Assembly (NCBI RefSeq): GCF_013620795.1 | Contig: NZ_LGLW01000001.1 | Coordinates: 969,904-1,033,903 of the forward strand | DNA: 64,000 nucleotides | Direction of reading: 5' to 3' | Origin: Pseudomonas sp. Q2-TVG4-2 | Lineage (GTDB): Bacteria > Pseudomonadota > Gammaproteobacteria > Pseudomonadales > Pseudomonadaceae | Shown: in pieces, positions 57,549 to 64,000 of the stretch | Numbering within the stretch: the first letter of the stretch is position 1 | Layout: the number at the start of each line of letters is the position of its first letter | Position numbers and translations under genes: made by a program | Notes under the pieces: generated by a model | What the model was told of the DNA's origin: nothing | Database searches by the model: none | What the model saw: the letters and a program-made list of their open reading frames with translations, nothing else

Positions 57549-58088
57549 TTAGTTACGGAACGGGAAGTTGAAGGCACGCAGCAGCGCACGACCTTCTTCG
57601 TCCGTTCGAGCAGTAGTGGTCAGCGTAATGTCCAGACCACGCAGGGCATCGATCTTGTCGTAATCGATTTCCGGGAAAATGATCTGCTCTTTCACGCCCA
57701 TGCTGTAGTTGCCGCGGCCATCGAAGGATTTGGCGTTCAGGCCGCGGAAGTCGCGAACCCGAGGCAGGGAGATCGAAAGCAGACGATCCAAGAACTCGTA
57801 CATACGATCGCTGCGCAGAGTCACCTTGACGCCGATCGGCCAGCCTTCACGGACCTTGAAGCCAGCGATGGAATTGCGAGCGTGAGTCACGACGACTTTT
57901 TGGCCGGTGATCTTTTCCAGGTCGGCAACTGCGTTGTCGATGATCTTCTTGTCACCGATCGCTTCGCCGATCCCCATGTTCAGGGTGATCTTAGTAATGC
58001 GCGGAACTTCCATCACATTGCCAAGCTGAAGCTCTTCCTTCAGCTTGGGAGCGATTTGCTTCCGATAAACTTCTTTTAGTCGTGCCAT
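57549..58088 (-). CDS. rplE: 50S ribosomal protein L5
   Basis: 179 residues. Binds 5S rRNA and contacts P-site tRNA. Start [20 protein letters not shown] and patterns such as [20 protein letters not shown] are canonical. In E. coli the S8 target is near the start of this gene. Position rplX-rplE-rpsN. Confidence 0.99.
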   Translation of the reverse strand: MARLKEVYRKQIAPKLKEELQLGNVMEVPRITKITLNMGIGEAIGDKKIIDNAVADLEKITGQKVVVTHARNSIAGFKVREGWPIGVKVTLRSDRMYEFLDRLLSISLPRVRDFRGLNAKSFDGRGNYSMGVKEQIIFPEIDYDKIDALRGLDITLTTTARTDEEGRALLRAFNFPFRN

Positions 58089-58107
58089 GGTTATCTACCT
58101 AGCAGTC

Positions 58108-58422
58108 TCAAGCTTCAACCGGCTTTTGGGTCGACTTGAAGACACGAATTTTCTTACCGTCTTCTACTTTGAAACCAACGCGATCAGCCTTGTTGGTTTC
58201 GCCGTTGAAGATAGCGACGTTAGAGGCGTGCAGAGGAGCCTCTTTTTCGACGATACCGCCTTGAACGCCCGACATCGGGTTCGGCTTGGTATGACGCTTC
58301 ACCAGGTTAATACCACCGACAACCAGACGGTTGTCGGCGAGAACCCGGAGCACCTTACCGCGCTTGCCCTTGTCTTTGCCGGCGATGACGATGATCTCGT
58401 CGTTGCGACGAATCTTTTGCAT
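58108..58422 (-). CDS. rplX: 50S ribosomal protein L24
   Basis: 104 residues with the KOW-type start ([20 protein letters not shown]) and the pattern [21 protein letters not shown]24 begins 50S assembly. It lies between rplN and rplE. Confidence 0.99.
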   Translation of the reverse strand: MQKIRRNDEIIVIAGKDKGKRGKVLRVLADNRLVVGGINLVKRHTKPNPMSGVQGGIVEKEAPLHASNVAIFNGETNKADRVGFKVEDGKKIRVFKSTQKPVEA

Positions 58423-58433
58423 GCGGCTTCTCC

Positions 58434-58802
58434 TTACAGCACTTCAGGCGCGAGCGAGACGATCTTCATGAACTTCTCGGAACGAAGCTCACGGGTCACC
58501 GGCCCGAAAATACGGGTGCCAATAGGCTCCTGCTTGTTGTTCAGCAGAACAGCAGCGTTGCCATCGAAGCGAATAATGGAGCCGTCTGGACGACGAACAC
58601 CGTGACGGGTGCGGACCACAACAGCGGTCATCACCTGGCCTTTCTTGACCTTGCCACGAGGAATCGCTTCCTTGACGGTAACCTTGATGATGTCGCCGAT
58701 GCCGGCGTAACGGCGGTGCGAACCGCCGAGAACCTTGATACACATGACACGACGAGCGCCACTGTTATCCGCCACATCGAGCATTGATTGAGTCTGAATC
58801 AT
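58434..58802 (-). CDS. rplN: 50S ribosomal protein L14
   Basis: 122 residues, start [20 protein letters not shown] and the highly conserved core ([20 protein letters not shown]). L14 contacts L19 and the 30S subunit. First gene of the spc operon by the E. coli division; 23 bases after rpsQ. Confidence 0.99.
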   Translation of the reverse strand: MIQTQSMLDVADNSGARRVMCIKVLGGSHRRYAGIGDIIKVTVKEAIPRGKVKKGQVMTAVVVRTRHGVRRPDGSIIRFDGNAAVLLNNKQEPIGTRIFGPVTRELRSEKFMKIVSLAPEVL

Positions 58803-58825
58803 ATAGTTTCTCCGACCCCTAGCCC

Positions 58826-59092
58826 TTAGACTTCGACGGCACGTTCAACGACATCAACCAACATCCAGCACTTGGTCTTCGCCAGAGGACGAGTCTCACG
58901 AATCGTGACCTTGTCACCGATACGGCACTGGTTGGTTTCGTCGTGGGCGTGCAGTTTGGTCGAACGCTTCACGTATTTACCGTAGATCGGGTGCTTGACG
59001 CGACGCTCGATCAGAACGGTGATGCTTTTGTCCATCTTGTCGCTGACGACGCGGCCAGTCAGCGTGCGGACAGTTTTTTCAACTTCAGCCAT
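58826..59092 (-). CDS. rpsQ: 30S ribosomal protein S17
   Basis: 88 residues from ATG 59092 ([20 protein letters not shown]). S17 binds 16S rRNA in the lower body. The preceding GTG at 59098 is rejected as start. The gene follows the rpmC stop directly and ends the S10 set. Confidence 0.99.
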   Translation of the reverse strand: MAEVEKTVRTLTGRVVSDKMDKSITVLIERRVKHPIYGKYVKRSTKLHAHDETNQCRIGDKVTIRETRPLAKTKCWMLVDVVERAVEV

Positions 59093-59094
59093 GA

Positions 59095-59286
59095 TCACTT
59101 ACCTGCCTGCTGGTTGAGCACAGTCTTGACACGAGCGATGTCGCGCTTGACTTGCGAGAGCAGGTGAGACTGCCCCAACTGGCCAGTTGCTTTCTGCATA
59201 CGCAGATTGAACTGGTCGCGCAGCAGCTCGAGCAATTGCTCGTTCAGCTGCTGAGCGGATTTTTCACGAAGTTCATTCGCTTTCAT
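59095..59286 (-). CDS. rpmC: 50S ribosomal protein L29
   Basis: 63 residues, coiled helical protein near the exit tunnel ([20 protein letters not shown]). ATG 59286 overlaps the rplP stop by one base (TGATG), so translation is coupled; the GTG codon before it is rejected. Confidence 0.98.
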   Translation of the reverse strand: MKANELREKSAQQLNEQLLELLRDQFNLRMQKATGQLGQSHLLSQVKRDIARVKTVLNQQAGK

Positions 59287-59699
59287 CACATCACCGTCCG
59301 CTTAACAAAGGAGGTGGCGAGCGGCAGCTTTGCAGCAGCCAGGGCGAATGCCTCACGCGCCAGCTCTTCGGAAACACCCTCGATCTCGTAGAGCACCTTG
59401 CCCGGTTGAATCTGGGCTACCCAGTACTCGACGTTACCCTTACCTTTACCCATCCGGACTTCCAGAGGCTTCTTGGTGACAGGCTTGTCGGGGAATACGC
59501 GGATCCAGATTTTGCCGCCACGCTTCACGTGACGGGTCAACGCACGACGTGCGGACTCGATCTGGCGCGCGGTGAGACGACCACGAGCGACAGACTTCAG
59601 AGCGAACTCGCCGAAGCTGACTTTGCTACCGCGCTGTGCCAAGCCACGGTTGTGGCCCGTCATCTGCTTGCGGAATTTTGTACGCTTTGGTTGCAACAT
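59286..59699 (-). CDS. rplP: 50S ribosomal protein L16
   Basis: 137 residues. L16 helps place A-site tRNA near the peptidyl transferase centre. Start [20 protein letters not shown] and the [20 protein letters not shown] segment are typical. It lies between rpsC and rpmC. Confidence 0.99.
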   Translation of the reverse strand: MLQPKRTKFRKQMTGHNRGLAQRGSKVSFGEFALKSVARGRLTARQIESARRALTRHVKRGGKIWIRVFPDKPVTKKPLEVRMGKGKGNVEYWVAQIQPGKVLYEIEGVSEELAREAFALAAAKLPLATSFVKRTVM

Positions 59700-59711
59700 T
59701 TGGCGTACTCC

Positions 59712-60398
59712 TTACTTGGCAGCTTTTTTACGAGGCGCAGGCGCTTGAGGCTTGAGCTCTTCATGGCGACCACCAATCACTTCGCCTTTGAAGATCCAGA
59801 CCTTGACGCCGATCACACCATAAGTGGTGTGCGCTTCGTAGGTGTTGTAGTCGATATCGGCACGCAGGGTGTGCAGCGGCACACGACCTTCCCGATACCA
59901 TTCCGTACGGGCGATTTCAGCCCCACCCAGACGACCGCTAACCTGGATCTTGATGCCCTTGGCACCAATGCGGATCGCGTTCTGTACCGCACGCTTCATG
60001 GCGCGACGGAACATCACGCGACGCTCCAGTTGTTGAGCGACGTTCTGTGCTACCAGCATTGCATCGAGTTCCGGCTTGCGGATTTCTTCGATGTTGATGT
60101 GCACAGGCACACCCATTTGCTTGGTCAGGTCCTGACGCAGCTTCTCAACATCCTCACCTTTCTTGCCGATCACGATGCCGGGACGAGCGGTATGGATGGT
60201 GATGCGTGCTGTCTGAGCCGGACGATGGATATCGATACGGCTTACGGACGCGCTTTTTAATTTGTCTTGGAGGTACTCACGCACGTTCAGATCTGCAAGC
60301 AGATAATCGGCGTACGTACGACCGTCTGCGTACCAGACGGAGGTGTGCTCCTTGACGATTCCCAGGCGAATGCCAGTGGGATGTACTTTCTGACCCAT
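59712..60398 (-). CDS. rpsC: 30S ribosomal protein S3
   Basis: 228 residues with the N-terminal KH domain ([20 protein letters not shown]) and C-terminal S3 domain. Part of the mRNA entry helicase with S4 and S5. Start ATG 60398 ([20 protein letters not shown]); longer upstream starts would run into rplV. Confidence 0.99.
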   Translation of the reverse strand: MGQKVHPTGIRLGIVKEHTSVWYADGRTYADYLLADLNVREYLQDKLKSASVSRIDIHRPAQTARITIHTARPGIVIGKKGEDVEKLRQDLTKQMGVPVHINIEEIRKPELDAMLVAQNVAQQLERRVMFRRAMKRAVQNAIRIGAKGIKIQVSGRLGGAEIARTEWYREGRVPLHTLRADIDYNTYEAHTTYGVIGVKVWIFKGEVIGGRHEELKPQAPAPRKKAAK

Positions 60399-60411
60399 CT
60401 GATCGACTCCG

Positions 60412-60744
60412 TTACTTGTCCGCAACCTTGACAGTGATATGGCAAGACCGCTTGACGATGCGATCAGCGCGGCCTTTGGCACGCGGCATGATGCGCTTAA
60501 GCGAACGCCCTTCGTTGACGAAAACAGTAGAGACCTTCAGGTCGTCCACGTCAGCGCCTTCGTTGTGCTCGGCGTTGGCTACAGCCGACTCCAGCACCTT
60601 CTTCATGATCTCGGCGGCTTTCTTACTGCTGAAAGCCAGCAGGTTGAGCGCTTCGCCCACCTTCTTCCCGCGGATCTGGTCGGCGACCAGGCGGGCTTTC
60701 TGGGCGGAGATGCGAGCGCCCGACAACTTAGCGGCTACTTCCAT
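60412..60744 (-). CDS. rplV: 50S ribosomal protein L22
   Basis: 110 residues. The long beta-hairpin loop lines the exit tunnel and is a site of macrolide-resistance changes in other bacteria. Start [20 protein letters not shown]; the end ([20 protein letters not shown]) is canonical. Next to rpsS and rpsC. Confidence 0.99.
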
Positions 60745-60757
60745 CTTTCCTTACCCC

Positions 60758-61033
60758 TTAGCGCTTGCCTTTCTTGTCCGCCACGTGCCCGCGATAAGTG
60801 CGGGTACCAGCGAACTCGCCGAGTTTGTGACCGACCATGTCTTCGCTCACAAGAACGGGAACATGTTGACGGCCGTTATGCACAGCGATGGTCAGACCGA
60901 CCATTTGCGGCAGGATCATCGAACGACGCGACCAGGTTTTAACCGGCTTGCGATCGTTCTTTTCCATCGCCACTTCGACCTTCTTCAATAGGTGAAGATC
61001 GATAAAAGGACCTTTTTTCAGAGAACGCGGCAC
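60758..61033 (-). CDS. rpsS: 30S ribosomal protein S19
   Basis: 91 residues. Head protein that complexes with S13. Start [20 protein letters not shown] and the pattern [19 protein letters not shown] are typical. It follows rplB. Confidence 0.99.
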   Translation of the reverse strand: MPRSLKKGPFIDLHLLKKVEVAMEKNDRKPVKTWSRRSMILPQMVGLTIAVHNGRQHVPVLVSEDMVGHKLGEFAGTRTYRGHVADKKGKR

Positions 61034-61049
61034 TGTCGTATCCCTCTAG

Positions 61050-61871
61050 TTACTTGCGACGACGGACGATCATGTTATCGGTGCGCTTGTTAGAGCGAGT
61101 CTTCGCGCCCTTGGTGGGGAAGCCCCATGGCGACACCGGATGACGACCACCGGAGGTACGACCCTCACCACCACCGTGGGGGTGATCGACCGGGTTCATT
61201 GCCACACCGCGAACGGTTGGGCGAACACCACGCCAGCGCTTAGCACCCGCTTTACCCAGCGAACGCAGACTGTGCTCGGAGTTCGAGACTTCGCCCAGGG
61301 TCGCACGGCACTCAGCCAGCACTTTGCGCATCTCGCCGGAGCGAAGACGCAGTGTTACGTAAGCACCTTCACGCGCAACCAGCTGAGCCGAAGCGCCAGC
61401 GGAACGAGCAATCTGGGCACCCTTGCCCGGCTTCAGTTCAACACCGTGAACGGTGGAACCCAGCGGAATGTTGCGCAGCGGCAAGCTGTTACCAGCCTTG
61501 ATCGGCGCGTTAACGCCGGAGAGCAGCTGATCGCCAGCACTCACGCCCTTGGGGGCGATAATGTAACGGCGCTCACCGTCCGCGTACTTGAGCAACGCAA
61601 TGTGCGCAGTACGGTTCGGATCGTACTCAACACGCTCGACAATGGCTGGAATGCCATCCTTGTTGCGACGAAAATCGACCAGACGGTAATGCTGCTTGTG
61701 ACCACCACCGATGTGACGAGTGGTGATGCGGCCGTTGTTGTTACGACCGCCAGACTTCGACTTCTTCTCGAGCAGCGGAGCATAAGGAGCGCCTTTGTGC
61801 AGCTCCTGACCGACCACTTTGACCACAAAACGGCGGCCCGCGGAAGTCGGTTTGCATTTAACGATTGCCAT
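61050..61871 (-). CDS. rplB: 50S ribosomal protein L2
   Basis: 273 residues, essential for peptidyl transfer and subunit joining. Start [20 protein letters not shown], the conserved [15 protein letters not shown] arm ([20 protein letters not shown]) and the His in [13 protein letters not shown] are visible. It lies between rplW and rpsS. Confidence 0.99.
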   Translation of the reverse strand: MAIVKCKPTSAGRRFVVKVVGQELHKGAPYAPLLEKKSKSGGRNNNGRITTRHIGGGHKQHYRLVDFRRNKDGIPAIVERVEYDPNRTAHIALLKYADGERRYIIAPKGVSAGDQLLSGVNAPIKAGNSLPLRNIPLGSTVHGVELKPGKGAQIARSAGASAQLVAREGAYVTLRLRSGEMRKVLAECRATLGEVSNSEHSLRSLGKAGAKRWRGVRPTVRGVAMNPVDHPHGGGEGRTSGGRHPVSPWGFPTKGAKTRSNKRTDNMIVRRRK

Positions 61872-61885
61872 GATGCACCCCTTCC

Positions 61886-62185
61886 TTACTCAGCGTTGCC
61901 GGAGAAATCGAGATCCTGGCCCGGCTGAAGCGCGATGTACGCCTTCTTCCAGTCATTGCGCTTGCCCAGACCGCGAGCGGTACGCTTGGTCTTGCCCTGA
62001 ACATTCAGGGTGCTGACCTTGGCGACCTTCACGTTGAACAGGCTTTCGACGGCCTTCTTGATTTCCAGCTTGGTTGCATCAGTAGCAACCTTGAAAACGA
62101 ACTGGCTCTTGCTGTCAGCCAGCATGGTTGCCTTCTCGGAGACGTGCGGACCAAGCAGGACTTTGAATACGCGTTCCTGGTTCAT
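61886..62185 (-). CDS. rplW: 50S ribosomal protein L23
   Basis: 99 residues at the exit tunnel, docking site for trigger factor and SRP. Start [20 protein letters not shown]. Its start overlaps the rplD stop by four bases, so translation is coupled. Confidence 0.99.
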   Translation of the reverse strand: MNQERVFKVLLGPHVSEKATMLADSKSQFVFKVATDATKLEIKKAVESLFNVKVAKVSTLNVQGKTKRTARGLGKRNDWKKAYIALQPGQDLDFSGNAE

Positions 62186-62784
62186 CCCAGCAGCTCCTCG
62201 AATTTCTTCACAGCCGACACGGTGATCAACACCTTGTCATAGGCGATCAGGCTGACTGGATCGGAACCCTGGACGTCACGAACATCGACGTGCGGCAGGT
62301 TGCGAGCCGCCAGATACAGATTCTGATCGACAGCATCGGAAACGATCAGTACGTCATTCAGACCCATACCGGTCAGCTTGTTGGCAAGCAGCTTGGTCTT
62401 AGGGCTGTCGACGGCGAAGTCTTCAACGACGACCAAACGCTCGGAACGAACCAATTCAGAAAGAATGGAACGCAGCGCCGCGCGGTACATCTTCTTGTTG
62501 AGCTTCTGCTCATGGTTCTGAGGACGAGCAGCGAAAGTTACGCCACCGCCACGCCAGATCGGACCACGCGAAGTACCCGCACGAGCGCGGCCAGTACCTT
62601 TTTGACGCCAGGGACGCTTACCGCCACCCGAGACATCGGAGCGAGTCTTCTGCTGCTTGCTGCCCTGACGACCGCCAGCCATATAGGCTACGACTGCCTG
62701 GTGCACCAGCGTCTCGTTGAACTCACCACCAAAGGTTTGCTCGGAGACTTCGATGGCCTGTGCGCCATTTACATTCAGTTGCAT
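62182..62784 (-). CDS. rplD: 50S ribosomal protein L4
   Basis: 200 residues. L4 lines the exit tunnel and in E. coli also represses the S10 operon. Start [20 protein letters not shown]; the long arm ([20 protein letters not shown]) is canonical. It lies between rplC and rplW. Confidence 0.99.
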   Translation of the reverse strand: MQLNVNGAQAIEVSEQTFGGEFNETLVHQAVVAYMAGGRQGSKQQKTRSDVSGGGKRPWRQKGTGRARAGTSRGPIWRGGGVTFAARPQNHEQKLNKKMYRAALRSILSELVRSERLVVVEDFAVDSPKTKLLANKLTGMGLNDVLIVSDAVDQNLYLAARNLPHVDVRDVQGSDPVSLIAYDKVLITVSAVKKFEELLG

Positions 62785-62796
62785 GTGAACTCCCCC

Positions 62797-63432
62797 TTAC
62801 CCGCGAGCCTTGGCGGCCGGACGCACGACAACGTCACCACCCGTGGCACCGGGCACTGCGCCCTTCACCAGCAGCAGGTTACGCTCTGCATCGACACGCA
62901 CGATTTCCAGGGACTGCACGGTTACGCGCTCGGCGCCCATGTGCCCGGACATCTTCTTGCCCTTGAAAACACGACCAGGAGTCTGGCACTGGCCAATCGA
63001 ACCCGGAACGCGGTGGGATACGGAGTTACCGTGGGTATTGTCTTGACCACGGAAATTCCAGCGCTTGATGGTACCGGCAAAGCCTTTACCTTTGGACTGA
63101 CCGGTGACATCCACCATCTGTCCAGCCTGGAAAATCTCAGCATTAATCTGATCACCAGCCTGGAACTCCTCGCCATCGAGGCGGAATTCCCAGACGCCAC
63201 GACCGGCAGCCACGTTCGCCTTGGCGAAATGACCGGCCTGAGCCTTGGTGACACGAGAGGCGCGACGCACACCGACAGTAACCTGCACAGCGCGATAGCC
63301 ATCGCTTTCTTCATTCTTGAACTGGGTGACGCGATTCGGCTCGATCTCGATGACCGTAACCGGAACAGAGACACCATCTTCGGTGAAAACGCGGGTCATG
63401 CCGCATTTACGACCGACTACACCAATAGTCAT
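62797..63432 (-). CDS. rplC: 50S ribosomal protein L3
   Basis: 211 residues, a first-assembly protein near the peptidyl transferase centre. Start [20 protein letters not shown]; the loop [20 protein letters not shown] is typical and carries the Gln that is methylated by PrmB in some bacteria. It follows rpsJ by 81 bases. Confidence 0.99.
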   Translation of the reverse strand: MTIGVVGRKCGMTRVFTEDGVSVPVTVIEIEPNRVTQFKNEESDGYRAVQVTVGVRRASRVTKAQAGHFAKANVAAGRGVWEFRLDGEEFQAGDQINAEIFQAGQMVDVTGQSKGKGFAGTIKRWNFRGQDNTHGNSVSHRVPGSIGQCQTPGRVFKGKKMSGHMGAERVTVQSLEIVRVDAERNLLLVKGAVPGATGGDVVVRPAAKARG

Positions 63433-63513
63433 GTTGTAACCTCTTGAGTGTACGGGGCTTTCACCCGCTATGGCCGCCCATTTCAGAGCGTTACACGACT
63501 AAAACTCCAGGTT

Positions 63514-63825
63514 TTAGCCGAGGCTGATCTGCACTTCCACGCCAGCCGCAAGATCAAGCTTCATCAGCGCATCGACGGTTTTGTCGGTCGGCTGAACAAT
63601 GTCCAGCACACGCTTATGAGTACGGATCTCATACTGGTCGCGCGCGTCCTTGTTGACGTGCGGAGAAACCAGAACGGTGAACCGCTCTTTGCGGGTCGGC
63701 AGTGGAATCGGACCACGCACCTGAGCACCAGTACGTTTCGCGGTTTCCACGATTTCCTGGGTTGATTGATCGATCAGGCGATGGTCAAAAGCCTTCAACC
63801 GAATACGGATTTGTTGGTTTTGCAT
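63514..63825 (-). CDS. rpsJ: 30S ribosomal protein S10
   Basis: 103 residues, head protein and NusE partner in anti-termination. Start [20 protein letters not shown] and the pattern [20 protein letters not shown] are canonical. First gene of the S10 operon, 65 bases downstream of a near-consensus promoter. Confidence 0.99.
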
Positions 63826-63889
63826 TTTGACCTCAGACTCCAATTAGCCATCCCTACCAAACGCAATACGCCCGGTAAAAGGAGGCGCA

Positions 63890-63918
63890 ATTGTACGGAT
63901 GCGTCCAGGGGGTGTCAA
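63890..63918 (-). promoter_or_regulatory. S10 operon promoter
   Basis: On the minus strand -35 TTGACA (perfect, 63913-63918), 17-bp spacer, -10 TACAAT (63890-63895). The expected leader to rpsJ is only about 58 bases. The GAGG ribosome site is next to the rpsJ start. Confidence 0.85.
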
Positions 63919-63934
63919 TAAATGATCAGCAATA

Positions 63935-63959
63935 GAAAAAGGCCCCGAAGGGCCCTTTT
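63935..63959 (-). terminator. Terminator after tuf
   Basis: On the minus strand AAAAGGGCCC...GGGGCCTTTTT forms a stem with a short TTC loop and ends in T residues. It lies 14 bases after the tuf stop and 17 bases before the S10 promoter. Confidence 0.85.
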
Positions 63960-63972
63960 CGACACCGAACGG

Positions 63973-64000
63973 TTATTCGATGATCTTGGCAACCACGCCG
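63973..64000 (-). CDS. tuf: Elongation factor Tu, last codons
   Basis: The minus strand ends GVVAKIIE and a TAA stop (63973-63975), which is the C terminus of EF-Tu, the expected gene upstream of rpsJ in Pseudomonas str-S10 clusters. Only about nine codons are visible; the rest is beyond the right edge. Confidence 0.85.

Noticed and set aside
62290..63447. A 385-residue open frame on the plus strand
   Set aside because: Antisense to rplD and rplC, with no recognisable features.

Overview
The window looks like the chromosome of a Pseudomonas-group gammaproteobacterium, most likely of the stutzeri group (Stutzerimonas). The DNA is GC-rich. Gene content and order repeatedly match Pseudomonas neighbourhoods: sdaB/bet choline genes, the zinc-responsive MacB-like operon beside an oprG-type gene and an epimerase, ssb/MFS/uvrA/katA/rplQ, and the S10-spc-alpha ribosomal operons. 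Many intergenic gaps carry GTAGGGTGG...CCACC hairpin repeats that I associate with stutzeri-group genomes. No rRNA, tRNA, CRISPR array, prophage or insertion sequence was recognised. The organism is an inference from gene order, not a database match.

Region 1 (1-15.2 kb) is a choline/glycine-betaine island. It holds L-serine dehydratase (partial, at the left edge), a choline/betaine ABC transporter (ATPase, permease, binding protein), a second binding protein, an OprD-type porin, betI-betB-betA, and a third binding protein next to choline sulfatase (betC) with a divergent LysR regulator. Together these cover entry through the outer membrane, periplasmic capture, import, desulfation, two-step oxidation of choline to betaine, and disposal of the serine made downstream.

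Region 2 (15.3-32.4 kb) is mixed housekeeping. It has gdhA, fpr, rlmG, a MerR regulator with a carboxymuconolactone-decarboxylase-like protein, an MFS exporter, a three-subunit molybdenum aldehyde oxidoreductase with XdhC and MocA maturation factors, a purine permease, trmA and several small envelope or unknown proteins. Most of the dispersed repeats lie here.

Region 3 (32.4-43.4 kb) is metal and envelope related. A four-gene operon (DUF2796, ABC ATPase, FtsX-type permease, DUF3299) sits behind a good Zur-box candidate. A six-gene TonB2-like energy-transduction operon (DUF3450, long ExbB, ExbB, ExbD, TonB-like, TPR) runs the other way behind a possible Fur box. An OprG/OmpW-type gene is broken by two compensating frameshifts and an in-frame stop. 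Two sugar-nucleotide-type SDR genes follow.

Region 4 (43.4-50 kb) holds ssb, an MFS transporter, uvrA and a catalase. Region 5 (50-64 kb) is the complete S10-spc-alpha cluster, all on the minus strand, read from rpsJ (right) to rplQ (left), with the last codons of tuf at the right edge. Three promoter candidates with 17-bp spacers can be read in it: before rpsJ, before rpsM, and inside an unusual hairpin-rich gap between rpsN and rpsH that also contains a terminator just upstream of rpsH.
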